A DNA stretch of 64,000 nucleotides. Origin: Leptodactylus fallax (Eukaryota; Chordata; Amphibia; Anura; Leptodactylidae). The stretch is taken from positions 946,001 to 1,010,000 of the forward strand of contig CAMRHE010000508.1 in the NCBI GenBank assembly GCA_947044405.1. Reading direction: 5' to 3'. A program made the translations under genes and the position numbers. Under the pieces are notes generated by a model, which was not told where the DNA came from, made no database searches, and worked only from the letters and a program-made list of their open reading frames with translations. Below are positions 44,641 through 58,010 of this stretch, piece by piece. Within the stretch, counting starts at the first letter, position 1, and each line of letters starts with the position of its first letter.

Positions 44641-47600
44641 AATATTAATAGACACCAGTAACTTTCACATCTGCAGAGCCGCCTCTTATCACATCTCGGA
44701 TCATTTGCCCTGCAGATATAAGCTTCCGAAAATCACCTCTAAATTATTCTGGAACAACTACGGCACACTGTCAATCTGGAACAAGTGTCGTCTCGGGCCC
44801 CAGGCGACAACATCTGACTCCTGTGCCTGCGGAGCCCGGGAGTGCTGGACTCTAGGTGTTTTCCATTAGTGATCTCACAACCACAATCCCCCGAGCGCCT
44901 ACGATCGATGACTTGTGAGGTATTGAGCGTCTGCTCTTAATTATTTAGACATCTTTAGCCGCGTTCAGTGACATCAGCGAGAAGGCGGCGAGTGAAAGCG
45001 AGGAAACCACGGCCAGAACGTATTACTACTATTATTTCTAGGAAACGGAGGGGAATTGGAATTTACCCCAAATCATCTCCAGTCTCCTTCCAATGGCTAC
45101 ACGACATCGCACCCAGCCCTATATAACCTTTATGGTCTGCTCATCTGTTATATCCACAATGGAATCTAACTCACCAGCTTCCATCCACGCCAAAGTATCA
45201 GCCTTCACCCGGAGTCCTCCACTCACTCAGTGCTGCCATCTGCTCAGCCTTGTAATGGCAAACACTGTGGCTAATAGTAGTCATCATTGTACAGATTCTC
45301 AATTCATGAGGCCAAGAGCCAAATGGAAACCAGGCTTTATTTAACCCCTCCAAGGGTTCTCCAATGACACACATTCCTTTATTCTCAGAATATGGAATAA
45401 TTGATCGGTGATCTAGTGTTCAGACCCCCTTGGGCACTGCCTCATCCACTTGTATGGGACTTTGGGCTATCTGCCGCAACTCCACAGAAGTGAGTATAGA
45501 GGTAGCAGGCCATGTGGTCCGACCCACAGAGAACATACACTGGATAGGGATAACACCTTTACCGTACTATGACGTATACTGCACATGTACATCATCTACA
45601 GGAGGTCATCTCCCCATTAGACCCAGTACCGCCATTATACAAGGCAAGGGTTTCATGCTGGCAGCTAGCTCCCGAGGCTATTCTGACTTAATCTCAGGTA
45701 CGCTGTAACACATGCCTGAGCATTTTAAGGAGTAAGTGACGAAAAAAACAATGGTGGAAGTGCCTTAAGGCCTCATATAGATACTTAGCATGTCAGGGTA
45801 CCAGGAGGTAAAAATTAAATTCCTTCGTACTAAAGGTGAAAATTGGAGGTGCGAAAAAGATGACTTCCATCTTGCCAAACTAATTCTTCTCCAGTGACAA
45901 CCTTGTATGATAGTGACTGGCACATAATGGGAGTCCAGCAGGGCAAAGGCCACCCTGACATGGCTTAGACTACTAGGACAACAATAATTGAGACTACAAG
46001 GATGAGACGGGATTACCAGGAAGAGGACCGCCCAGAGACTACATAGAGGACGACAGCTGAGGGACTTTTTAGGGAACTACTTTGAGGCAGATACCACAGG
46101 GAATGCTACTTGGTCTACGGATACTGTAGAGACTAATACAAGGCCACCAATATATGGACTATATATTCTATAACCAGCGTAGGGTGCGAACCATTTATTG
46201 CATGAAGAAGGTCTCACCAAAAAATTCACCTCTTCACAGTCTCTTTGCAGTGAATTCAGATTGCACATATCGGGAGGATGGAGCAGCATGGTTCCAGGCC
46301 CGTTGTTCTATGAGGGTCACAGATACCCACCTAGAACATTCCTGGTTAGGTTAGGAGATGTTTAAGGATGAACCTTCCCCATACCTCTTTCTACTGAATT
46401 GTATCTGTCAATGTCACATCAAACAGACAGGAGATAAGAAACGCAATTGAGGAAAAATGTGCCGCCACCGGTTCCCGTGCTGTATTTGCATAGATGGTAA
46501 ACAGATCGGAGGAACAATTGCCAAGATGCTAAAGAGAGGTGAGCAGGAAACCTTGCACTTCATGCTGGAGATCTCGAGGACAAGGTCTCAGCCAGAGCTA
46601 AAAAGTGCTGAGAGGCTACAGGGACTAAATCTGTCTCTGCCAGGCTTCACCCGTGCATTTGGGCATATCGTTCCGCAGTATCGCTGGCAGCACCACCGTA
46701 CGCAGGCCGTCTCTTTCAGTGTTTGATGTTCAGCTAATTGTCAGACGGGCTCGCCTGCCTGCCAAACATAAATGGTGCCCCGAGGCGGTGACTCCTGCTG
46801 TGAATTGTTCACTGAGAGCCATCAAACCGTCTCAAGTGCAGTGATAAGTGAAAAGCTCTTAGCGTGAGCGGTCTACCTGGCAGCGGGTGCCCTGCAACGC
46901 TGCCATAGAGTATAAGAAATGTGTGCTATATACAGTACCAGTTTGTTGTGGCTTAATGGAGCTGGACATGACATCGGGTCACCGACTCTAAAGGTCTTAT
47001 TGTCTACAAACTCTTCAGACGGGAAGGGCCAGGATAACAAATGATGGAGGAGGTTCAGTGAGCTTCTCATTGCTGCAGTCAGAAGGATCATGGCTGGTAC
47101 CAGGTTAAGCAAATCCAATGAATGCTACTAGTGACTGCAAGTTACAGTCCATTTAGAAGGTGATATATTTTCCGCAGTGAGTCCCATGAAATGATGGAAT
47201 ATAGGGATTCTACTGGCAGTGCTGTCACACCGGCTGCCACGACACTACGGTCTATGTCCTTGTCTTACGAATAATCCTTGATACCAGGCCAAGTATGACT
47301 TTATACATTGGTGATGACACATTGTGGATAAATGGAGCATGTTCTATGCTAGGAAGTGATGAAGGGTAACAGGAAGTCACGGAACTGCTCGCCCCGCGAA
47401 CATCAACATGAGCTCATTCCCATCTCTCTGTAAGTCATCTGACACGTGAGAAAAATGAAGTGCCAACAACTGAGAGATGGGCAAATATTTATTCCTGGGG
47501 TTTACTAACAGTGGCAAAGTGGAGAAAGGCGGCGGTAGAAAATGTAACAACAATTCTCTGTCTATTCCTAGCGGCAGCGCCGAGCTATGAGAGGGACAAA

Positions 47601-47794
47601 CTGTAGTCGCTGGTCTGGTTAACTATACTCCGGCCAAAAACAAAGTATCACCAGGTCCTTTGAGAAATACAAAGTAATGCTTCAGAAAAGGGATCACTCT
47701 ACACCAAACCTCAATAGCAAGACTCTGTATTGTATTCATTACACTAGGGATGTCAAATATACCATCTTTACTTTAGTAAAGATACCACATTAGG
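44641..47794. other. Mostly unique intronic sequence
   Basis: No exon recognised. About 45340-45480 has motifs (ggtgatctagtgttcagacc, cacttgtatgggact) loosely shared with the dispersed repeat at 62130. 46690-46860 is a balanced, repeat-free block that could be a conserved element. Open frames of 62-92 codons throughout have no domain support. Confidence 0.4.
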
Positions 47795-48540
47795 CCAAGA
47801 AAAACAGGACTGTCAGGAGACAGCAGGCTAAGAACCACAGGACTGTCAGGAGACAGCAGGCTAAAGAACCATAGGACCATCAGAAGACAGCAGGCTAAGA
47901 ACCATAGGACTGTCAGAAGACAGCAGGCTAAGAACCATAGGACTGTCAGAAGACAGCAGGTTAAGAACCACAGGACTGTCAGAAGACAGCAGGCTAAGAA
48001 CCACAGGACTGTCAGAAGACAGCAGGCTAAGAACCATAGGACCGACAGAAGGTTAAGAACCACAGGACCATCAGAAAACAGCAGGTTAAGAACCATAGGA
48101 CCGTCAGAAGACAGCAGGCTAAGAACCACAAGACCATCAGAAGACAGCAGGCTAAGAACCATAGGACCATCAGAAGACAGAAGGTTAAGAACCGCAGGAC
48201 TAAGAACCACAAGACAGTCAGAAGACAGAAGGTTAAGAACCATAGGACTGACAGAAGACATAAGGCTAAGAACCACAGGACCGTCAGAAGACAGCAGGCT
48301 AAGAACCACAAGACCATCAGAAGACAGCAGGCTAAGAACCATAGGACCATCAGAAGACAGAAGGTTAAGAACCGCAGGACTAAGAACCACAAGACAGTCA
48401 GAAGACAGAAGGTTAAGAACCATAGGACTGACAGAAGACATAAGGCTAAGAACCATAGGACTGACAGAAGACATAAGGCTAAGAACCACAGGACCATCAG
48501 AAGACAGCAGGCTAAGAACCATAGGACTGTCAGAGGAACT
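47795..48540. repeat. Minisatellite, 33-bp unit with a 180-bp higher-order duplication
   Basis: Unit agaaccataggaccgtcaga plus agacagcaggcta. Some units are shorter. About 48097-48276 and 48277-48456 are identical or nearly so, a recent 180-bp duplication containing five or six units including one short variant. Because 33 is a multiple of three, minus-strand frames stay open (257 codons, 47773-48546, 11-residue Leu/Ser/Val-rich repeats). I do not regard this as a gene. Confidence 0.95.
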
Positions 48541-49959
48541 AGACAATCTTCTACTTCACCAGATTTATTACAGTGATTGAAGATGGAAGATAAATAAATC
48601 CTGTGCCGCTTTATACAATCTATTAGATGGCTTACTTCGCCCCCAAAACTTTGGCACAACTTTGGCATCTTAAGCCATGTTCCTTTTCCACTAAGCCTCT
48701 TCTCACACAAGGCAGAGAATAGTGTGTAAAACACATTATGAATACAACACACATCATGTACACTAAAAAAATCTGTCCTATGCACATTACCAGGAAATTT
48801 TGAGGAAATGTCACCTACAATGACTTTGATAAGACTCCCATAGAGACATCTATGAACCTTAACGCACGCAGCTCCGGAGCCATGCAGACCAAAGCCTTGT
48901 GAACTTAAGCAATTGTTCTGTGCATGTTAGTTTTGGATGGGACAACACACAAAAAAAATCCATAAATAATATTACAATATAAATCACGACTGAGCCGCCT
49001 GACTACAAGTACTTGGAATCCGACTTCATCTTCTGTTTTAGTCTCTTCTATATAAAGCCAAGACGTTGTGTAATACACTTCAGCTTTAAAGAGGCAGGTG
49101 CTCTCATTTGCTTGCACGAAGCGTTCTTCAAGGGCGAGGACACATTTAGCGGCCATGACATTGGCTCTACCGTGCAGTCACCACTTTATCCTGGTTGTCA
49201 TGTGTCTCTTACATCTGACAGCAATGGGAGTAGGGGGCACTAAGAATGTAAAAGTCTATGGGCTCGTCTACAAGGGTAGGCGGTTGCCGTAAGGGGCACC
49301 CATCATACATATAACCAATACAAATCTCCCATTCACCATGTCACTTGAGAACAAAGGATTGGGCATGCTGAAATTCAACACTCCCAATCATTCCCCCTAA
49401 CAAAGAACATAGACTGATCGAATGATGGGCAAATGTCAAATACGTAATAGTTAGCCAGGCCCACCCAAATCGGTAGGTTTGGCCAACTTTACTCTATTGG
49501 GAATGCCCTACAAAAGATCCCTCTATCTACAATGAGGCTACCATACATGACAGAAGGGGTGGTGTGCAGGCTCCATTTATAATGCTGTGTTTAGATGTTC
49601 AGGATTTGATTCAGGATGGGGTGACTGAGGCCAAAACCAGGACTGGATCTTAAAGACGGAAGTCTATAGTACAGATGCTACTACTACTATTTTATCCAAT
49701 CCACTCATGGTTAGGACTTCAAAAACGGTACCAAATGGATCAGAGCAATGGACCAGCAGGGTGCTACAAGCAGCTGGCTCTTCTGTCTCGAGATATCAGG
49801 ATGACCATTCAACCGCAATGGAGGTTCTCTTATGATTCTAGTTATTTGGAATATCCTCAGCTGTTCTGAATAGTTGGGATTTGAGGGGTTCTTCTAAAAG
49901 TTTCAAGATGGAGGTAGGTACATGAAGGAAAGGAAGAGAGTTCCACATGCGAAGGGCAG
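48541..49959. other. Unique intronic sequence
   Basis: A minus-strand open frame at 48905-49156 (83 codons) has mixed composition but I recognise no family and see no paired splice sites. Otherwise nothing. Confidence 0.4.
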
Positions 49960-51670
49960 CTTGAGAGAAGTCCTACAGTTGTGTTTGGGAATAGGTTATG
50001 AGAAAGAAGGATAGCTTTATAAAAAAAATCCTATAGTCTTGTATTACAGTAGGTTAGGAGAGGAGGGCCGCTTTAGAGAAGTCCTATAGTTATGTATAGT
50101 AGTAGGTTATGACAGAGGAGGGCAGTTCTAGAGAAGTCCTACAGAAATGTATGGTAGTAGGCTATGGGAGGAGGGCAGCTCTACAGAAGTCCTATTGTCA
50201 TGTATGGTAGTAGGCTATGGTAGAAGAGGTCAGCTCTAGAGAAGTCCTATTGTCATGTATGGTAGTAGGCTATGGTAGAAGAGGGCCACTCTAGAGAAGT
50301 CCTACAGAAATGTATGGTAGTAGGCTAAGGGATGAGAGCATCTCTAGAGAAGTCCTATAGTCATGTATGGTAGTAGACTATGGAAGGACAGCAGCTCTAG
50401 AGAAGTCCTATAGTCATGTATGGTAGTAGGTTATGGGAGGAGGGCAGCTCTAGAGAAGTCCTATTGTCATGTATGGTAGTAGGCTATGGTAGAAGAGGTC
50501 AGCTCTAGAGAAGTCCTATAGTCATGTATGTTAGTAGGCTATGGGAGGAGGACATCTCTAGAGAAGTCCTATAGTCATGTCTGGTAGTAGGCTATGGGAG
50601 GAGGGCATCTCTAGAGAAGTCCTATAGTCATGTCTGGTTGTAGGCTATGAGAGAGGAGGGCAGTTCTAGAGAAGTCCTATAGAGAAGGGCAGTTCTAGAG
50701 ATGTCCTATAGAAATGTATGGTAGTAGGCTAGAAGAGAAGGGCAGCTCAAGAGAAGTCCTATAGTTGTGTGTGGTAAGTTATGAGACAGGAGAGCAGCTC
50801 TAGTTGTCATATACTTGTGTGGTAATATGATGTGAGAGAGGATGGCCGTTCTAGAGAAGCCCTATAGTCTTGTATGGTAGTAGGCTATGAGAAAGGAGGA
50901 CAGCTCCAGAAAAATCCTATAGCCATAGATGGTAATAGGTTATGACAGAGGAGAGCCACCCTAGAGAAGTCCTATAGCCATGTATGGTAGCAGGCTATGG
51001 GAGGAGGGCAGCTCTAGAGAAGTCCTATAGTCATGTATGGTAGCAGGCTATGGGAGGATAGCTGTTCTAGAGAAGTCCTATAGTCATGTATGGTAGCAGG
51101 CTATGGGAGGAGGGCAGCTCTAGAGAAGTCCTATAGTCATGTATGGTAGCAGGCTATGGGAGGAGGGCAGCTCTAGAGAAGTCCTATAGTCATGTATGGT
51201 AGTAGGCTATGGGAGGATAGCTGTTCTAGAGAAGTCCTATAGTCATGCATGGTAGCAGGCTATGGGAGGAGGACAGCTCTAGAGTCCTATAGTCATGTAT
51301 GGTAGCAGGCTATGGGAGGAGGACAGCTCTAGAGAAGTCCTATAGTCATGTATGGTAGCAGGCTATGGGAGGAGGACAGCTCTAGAGAAGTCCTATAGTC
51401 ATGTATGGTAGTAGGCTATGGGAGGATAGCTGTTCTAGAGAAGTCCTATAGTCATGTATGGTAGTAGGCTATGGGAGGAGGACAGCTCTAGAGAAGTCCT
51501 ATAGTCATGTATGGTAGCAGGCTATGGGAGGAGGACAGCTCAAGAGAAGTCCTATAGTCATGTATGGTAGTAGGCTATGGGAGGATAGCTGTTCTAGAGA
51601 AGTCCTATAGTCATGTATGGTAGTAGGCTATGGGAGGAGGACAGCTCTAGAGAAGTCCTATAGTCATGCA
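49960..51670. repeat. Minisatellite, about 53-bp unit, about 31 copies
   Basis: Unit gagaagtcctatagtcatgt, atggtagtaggctatgggag, gagggcagctcta. The left third is diverged and the right part (51000-51660) homogeneous, with a variant unit (ggaggatagctgttcta) recurring every two to four units, a higher-order pattern. Confidence 0.95.
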
Positions 51671-52599
51671 TAGAGGAGGATATTAGAATGTATATTTTTT
51701 TGCAGAACTTCAAATACAGAATTCTGACACCAATATATACCATTCCTTATGGAGACCATCACATTTTTGTCTATTTCTAAAGGGCACACAAAGTTGTGCC
51801 TCTCAAACTGCCCTCAACATGCACCCTTCACCTATCTCCGTGCCTGACCCTATACACTGGCCACATAGACGTTAACTTTCATCTCCATTTATGCCTGCAT
51901 TTTCTTCTAAAGCTGGCTGTGCGTCACGGCAGGTGTCAGCCATAACAGACTGGCAGGCATGCCATCGATCACGGAAGCTTGGGTATTTGTGTCATGCCGC
52001 TGTTTAGTCTTACACTGACTGACAAGTGATTCCTCGTAAGCGGCTTTACATGCCAACATCATGACGTTTTTATAGACTTGTAAAACAAGTGTAATTAACC
52101 CCGGATTCAACTCTGAGTGTTCATAGGAAAGTGCACGTAGATAGGTTTACAGTGAGGTGACGGCTGTGGCGGTGAGATAACACAAGGTGCTTTCCTTCAT
52201 CAGTTACACCGGAGATCAGGCCAGTTTAGAGGTGCTCAGGTTACACCTCTCCATGACTACACGGATTACAATACAAACCCAACTACACTATGCCACAGGA
52301 AATTATTACCGAAAATTTTAGGAGAGGGTCAGTCAATAAGCACAGGACTTCGAGATACATCCCCCCTCGCTACGATATAAGAGCAGTGACTGGCGCCATC
52401 TCTAACATCAAGTCCTCTCCATCTGAAGCTGAATCTTTCTAGAACTCAACTGCTGGTGTTTCCGAAATCTAGTAACCTAGCAGAGCCCTGTGTGTAGTAC
52501 TATCACAACACCAAGGAGACACGATGAAGATCTTGTATGTTAACTCGTGTCACCTGTACCCGGATCCGCTGTTTTCCTGCAGTGGAACCGGCCAGGACT
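51671..52599. other. Unique intronic sequence, possible conserved block
   Basis: 51900-52120 is repeat-free with ctgactgacaagtgattcct and cttgtaaaacaagtgtaatt. The 67-codon minus frame here is not a recognisable exon. Confidence 0.3.
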
Positions 52600-52934
52600 A
52601 TATTGTTGTCTCGATTCTTTCTAGTCTTGATTTCTCACAGCTCCCTACTATTCGGTCTTCCCATCGGTAACCTCTATAATATATCCTCAATGCGGCTGCC
52701 AGGCTCATCTATATAGCCAGTCCCTACCCTGTACCATTGACTCCCCACAGCGTTGCCCTACAGTTCATCTCCTCGTCTCTGTATCTACCACCCTACTAGG
52801 ACTCTATGCTACCAGTGATCTTAGACTAACACCACTCATAATCCAAACCTTCCACTCCCATCTTCAAGACTATTGGTGCAGTTTAAGAAAAGTCTTAAAT
52901 GTTCTACCCAAAGACTCTCACTGCTCTTCTGTTC
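52600..52934 (+). mobile_element. Decayed 3' end of a LINE (L2/CR1-like)
   Basis: Plus-strand sequence resembling the last part of a LINE ORF2 and its 3' UTR: cctcaatgcggctgccaggc still reads LNAAARLI, as in reverse-transcriptase C-terminal regions, followed by decayed sequence and then catagattgtaagctcttgt. From memory, frog L2-like LINE tails contain agattgtaagctcttgcgag followed by cagggccctcactcct. The same tail motif is the unit of the adjoining array. Confidence 0.55.
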
Positions 52935-55900
52935 CCTCTATCTTCTCATAGATTGTAAGCTCTTGTGAGCGGGGCCCTCACTCCTCTTGTGTCCTCTCTA
53001 TCTCCTCATAGATTGTAAGCTCTTGTGAGCGGGGCCCTCACTCCTCTTGTGTCCTCCTCTCCTTATAGATTGTAAGTTTTTTTGAGGGGTGTCCTCACTC
53101 CTCTTGTGTCCTCCTCCTATCTCCTTATAGATTGTAAGCTCTTGTGAGCGGGGCCCTCACTCCTCTTGTGTTCCCCTATCTCCTTATAGATTGTAAGCTC
53201 TTGTGAGCGGGGTCCTCACTCCTCTTGTGTCCTCTCTATCTCCTTATAGACTGTAAGCTCTTGTGAGCGGGGTCCTCACTCCTCTTGTGTCCTCCTCCTA
53301 TCTCCTTATAGATTGTAAGCTCTTGTGAGCGGGGTCCTCACTCCTCTTGTGTCCCCCCATCTCCTCATAGATTGTAAGCTCTTGTGAGCGGGGCCCTCAC
53401 TCCTCGTGTCCTCCTCTCTATCTCCTTATAGATTGTAAGCTCTTGTGAGCGGGGTCCTCACTCCTCTTGTGTCCTCCTATCTCCTTATAGATTGTAAGCT
53501 CTTGTGAGCGGGGCCCTCACTCCTCTTGTGTCCTCCTCTCTATCTCCTTATAGATTGTAAGCTCTTGTGAGCAGGGCCCTCACTCCTCTTGTGTCCTCCT
53601 CTCTATCTCCTCATAGATTGTAAGCTCTTGTGAGCGGGGCCCTCACTCCTCTTGTGTCCTCTCTATCTCCTTATAGATTGTAAGCTCTTGTGAGCGGGGC
53701 CCTCACTCCTCTTGTGTCCTCCTATCTCCTTATAGATTGTAAGCTCTTGTGAGCAGGGCCCTCACTCCTCTTGTGTCCTCCTATCTCCTTATAGATTGTA
53801 AGCTCTTGTGAGCGGGGCCCTCACCCCTCTTGTGTCCTCTCTATCTCCTTATAGATTGTAAGCTCTTGTGAGCGGGGCCCTCACTCCTCTTGTGTCCTCC
53901 TCCTATCTCCTTATAGATTGTAAGCTCTTGTGAGCGGGGCCCTCACTCCTCTTGTGTCCCCCTATCTCCTTATAGATTGTAAGCTCTTGTGAGCGGGGCC
54001 CTCACTCCTCTTGTGTCCTCCTCCTATCTCCTCATAGATTGTAAGCTCTTGTGAGCGGGGCCCTCACTCCTCTTGTGTCCTCCTCTCTATCTCCTCATAG
54101 AGTGTAAGCTCTTGTGAGCGGGGTCCTCACTCCTCTTGTGTCCTCCTCTCTATCTCCTCATAGAGTGTAAGCTCTTGTGAGCGGGGCCCTCACTCCTCTT
54201 GTGTCCTCTCTATCTCCTTATAGATTGTAAGCTCTTGTGAGCGGTGCCCTCACTCCTCTTGTGTCCCCCTATCTCCTTATAGATTGTAAGCTCTTGTGAG
54301 CGGGGTCCTCACTCCTCTTGTGTCCTCCTCTCTATCTCCTTATAGATTGTAAGCTCTTGTGAGCGGTGCCCTCACTCCTCTTGTGTCCTCCTCTCTATCT
54401 CCTCATAGATTGTAAGCTCTTGTGAGCGGGGCCCTCACTCCTCTTGTGTCCTCCTCCTATCTCCTCATAGATTGTAAGCTCTTGTGTGCGGGGTCCTCAC
54501 TCCTCTTGTGTCCTCCTCCTATCTCCTTATAGATTGTAAGCTCTTGTGTGCGGGGTCCTCACTCCTCTTGTGTCCTCCTCCTATCTCCTTATAGATTGTA
54601 AGCTCTTGTGAGCGGGGCCCTCACTCCTCTTGTGTCCTCCTCTCTATCTCCTTATAGATTGTAAGCTCTTGTGAGCGGGGTCCTCACTCCTCTTGTGTCC
54701 TCCTATCTCCTTATAGATTGTAAGCTCTTGTGAGCGGGGTCCTCACTCCTCTTCTGTTCCCCTATCTCCTTATAGACTGTAAGCTCTTGTGAGCGGGGTC
54801 CTCACTCCTCTTGTGTCCTCCTCCTATCTCCTTATAGATTGTAAGCTCTTGTGAGCGGGGTCCTCACTCCTCTTGTGTCGTCCTATCTCCTTATAGATTG
54901 TAAGCTCTTGTGAGCGGGGTCCTCACTCCTCTTGTGTCGTCCTATCTCCTTATAGATTGTAAGCTCTTGTGAGCGGGGTCCTCACTCCTCTTCTGTTCCC
55001 CTATCTCCTTATAGACTGTAAGCTCTTGTGAGCGGGGTCCTCACTCCTCTTGTGTCCTCCTCCTATCTCCTTATAGATTGTAAGCTCTTGTGAGCGGGGT
55101 CCTCACTCCTCTTGTGTCCCCCCATCTCCTCATAGATTGTAAGCTCTTGTGAGCGGGGCCCTCACTCCTCGTGTCCTCCTCCTATCTCATTATAGATTGT
55201 AAGCTCTTGTGAGCGGGGTCCTCACTCCTCGTGTCCTCCTCTCTATCTCCTTATAGATTGTAAGCTCTTGTGAGCGGGGTCCTCACTCCTCTTGTGTCCC
55301 CCTATCTCCTTATAGATTGTAAGCTCTTGTGAGCGGGGCCCTCACTCCTCGTGTCCTCCTCCTATCTCCTTATAGATTGTAAGCTCTTGTGAGCGGGGTC
55401 CTCACTCCTCTTCTGTTCCCCTATCTCCTTATAGATTGTAAGCTCTTGTGAGCGGGGCCCTCACTCCTCGTGTCCTCCTCCTATCTCCTTATAGATTGTA
55501 AGCTCTTGTGAGCGGGGTCCTCACTCCTCTTGTCTCCTCCTCTCTATCTCCTCATAGATTGTAAGCTCTTGTGAGCGGGGTCCTCACTCCTCTTGTGTCC
55601 TCTCTATCTCCTCATAGATTGTAAGCTCTTGTGAGCGGTGCCCTCACTCCTCGTGTCCTCCTCCTATCTCCTTATAGATTGTAAGCTCTTGTGAGCAGGG
55701 CCCTCACTCCTCTTCTGTCCCCCTATCTCCTTATAGATTGTAAGCTCTTGTGAGCGGGGCCCTCACTCCTCTTGTGTTCTCCTATCTCCTTATAGATTGT
55801 AAGCTCTTGTGAGCGGGGCCCTCACTCCTCTTCTGTCCCCCTATCTCCTTATAGATTGTAAGCTCTTGTGAGCGGGGTCCTCACTCCTCTTGTGTCCTCT

Positions 55901-56620
55901 CTCTCTCCTCATAGATTGTAAGCTCTTGTGAGCGGGGCCCTCACTCCTCGTGTCCTCCTCCTATCTCCTCATAGATTGTAAGCTCTTGTGAGCAGGGCCC
56001 TCACTCCTCTTCTGTCCCCCTATCTCCTTATAGATTGTAAGCTCTTGTGAGCGGGGTCCTCACTCCTCTTGTGTCCTCTCTCTCTCCTCATAGATTGTAA
56101 GCTCTTGTGAGCGGGGTCCTCACTCCTCTTGTGTCCTCCTCTCTATCTCCTTATAGATTGTAAGCTCTTGTGAGCGGGGTCCTCACTCCTCTTGTGTCCT
56201 CCTCTCTATCTCCTTATAGATTGTAAGCTCTTGTGAGCAGGGCCCTCACTCCTCTTCTGTCCCCCTATCTCCTTATAGATTGTAAGCTCTTGTGAGCGGG
56301 GCCCTCACTCCTCTTGTGTCCTCTCTCTCTCCTTATAGATTGTAAGCTCTTGTGAGCGGGGTCCTCACTCCTCTTGTGTCCTCCTATCTCCTCATAGATT
56401 GTAAGCTCTTGTGAGCGGGGCCCTCACTCCTCGTGTCCTCCTCCTATCTCCTTATAGATTGTAAGCTCTTGTGAGCGGGGCCCTCACTCCTCATGTCCCC
56501 CTATCTCCTTATAGATTGTAAGCTCTTGTGATCAGGGCCCTCACTCCTCATGTCCCCCTGTATCCTCATAGATTGTAAGCTCTTGTGACCAGGCCCCTCA
56601 CTCTTCCGTGTCCTCCTATC
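52935..56620. repeat. Minisatellite, 54-62-bp unit, about 62 copies, LINE-tail derived
   Basis: Unit core cttatagattgtaagctctt, gtgagcggggccctcactcc, then tcttgtgtcctcctctctat of variable length. It is the largest array in the window, about 3.7 kb. Unit-length variation comes from the CT-rich spacer. The first unit is continuous with the decayed LINE 3' end at 52600-52934, which indicates that the unit arose by amplification of that tail. Flanking units at both edges are more diverged. Confidence 0.97.
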
Positions 56621-58010
56621 TGCTTAATCTTTTAGCAATTAGAAGTCACAGTTTCAGCACCCTCAGGGTCACAATGTGACTCCATTCACATACACTAGTG
56701 AGAGTCACAGGGCAACCCAGTGATCTTTCGTGATGCAACGTGGCCAAAGTCGCCTTGTAGCCCCGGCCTACCAGAGTCTCAGTGACCTGCAGCAGCTATC
56801 TGGTTGTACTCTTGCCAGATATTCTGGGCTCACAAAGTCATCTGGCTCTCGCCTCTTCCATCAGAAGGGGGAGCTTAATCACATACTAATTGATATTAAT
56901 AGAGGTGATCGGAAAGGTAAAATGAAGCCTGGAGGTGATGCCAGTACACTATATACAACTGTAACAAAACCTCAGTTGTGTTAATTATTAGGGCTGTGCA
57001 AGTTTTCAAGTCTCTAGGTACAACCAAGAAAGGTCCTGTTCACTGACAGCAAGTAGAGGTCTTGAAAATGGTGAAGAGTAAGCGAAGCCTGGCTTGTGCC
57101 CCGCTGTTATGACGCGCTCCCTGGTGAGCGTGCACCTGTAATAAATCGCCCGTGGTGAGAAGTATGGTAGCCAGTGACATGGAGGAGTCAGGAGGTAATG
57201 AGGGGTCAGACCTTGCCGCTTGGCCTTGCTCCAGGCTCCCGGGAAGGTCATGGTGAGTTCTCGCTGTAGTTTTCACTTGTGCACACACTGATAGGGTTTA
57301 TAACCTGACCACGGGCTCTTATCAGGGGGAAGCCGGCCAAGGGTCAGGTACGGGTCAGCCTTATCATGGAGGAGCTGGAGAAAGTCTTCCCACCTGGGTT
57401 GTCCCTGGCCGCTAACTGCGAGGAGGTCAGCCAGACTGCGAAGAGGCCGCTCAGAGTTCACCTTATCGCTCGCCTCTTATCTGAAGGATTAAGTTTAACA
57501 ACTTTATCCAAGCTGCAAGTCACAGTTTCCTGCTCTGCGAGCACTGCCTGGACGGGGCTGAGAAGTGAACCAGAGACGTGTTCTCAATAAGCGCACCTCC
57601 AGCCCTGACAAACACGTGGCCCCAGATTTACAGAAAGCAGAACCCAATGGAAGAAGTGACAGGCCACGTGACCAAGACGCAAGTGGGGTCAAAATGACCG
57701 AGCGCTGAGGGAACAGAACGTGGCACAGAAAAGATGTGCACGTGAATGTCATCATACATCAGAGAATCGCTCTGAAACCCCAGGAGTACGGAATAAAAAA
57801 CCGCAGCAAGTACAGGGGGTAAAACTGATGTCAGTCCTCCGACCGGCCAATCTCCTCTATGATCAGAGAGATCCCACACACACATGCATGCTCAGCCTGG
57901 CCCAATACCACTGGTGGGGACTTGACTGTCGTAAGGAAAATCGGGCATGTTGAATCCAACAGTCTAATAGACGACACGTCATGATGCCCAGAGGACGTCA
58001 CCAAGTCTTA
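56621..58010. other. Unique intronic sequence
   Basis: GC-richer than average. Open frames on both strands at 57006-57885 (62-85 codons) overlap each other and have no recognisable motif. Confidence 0.4.

Noticed and set aside
47773..48785. 257- and 252-codon minus-strand open frames
   Set aside because: The 33-bp unit is a multiple of three, so a stop-free unit stays open; Leu-rich repeats have no membrane-protein features outside the array.
48905..49156. 83-codon minus-strand frame as a possible EXOC6B exon
   Set aside because: The translation does not resemble Sec15, and no acceptor-donor pair in the right phase was found.
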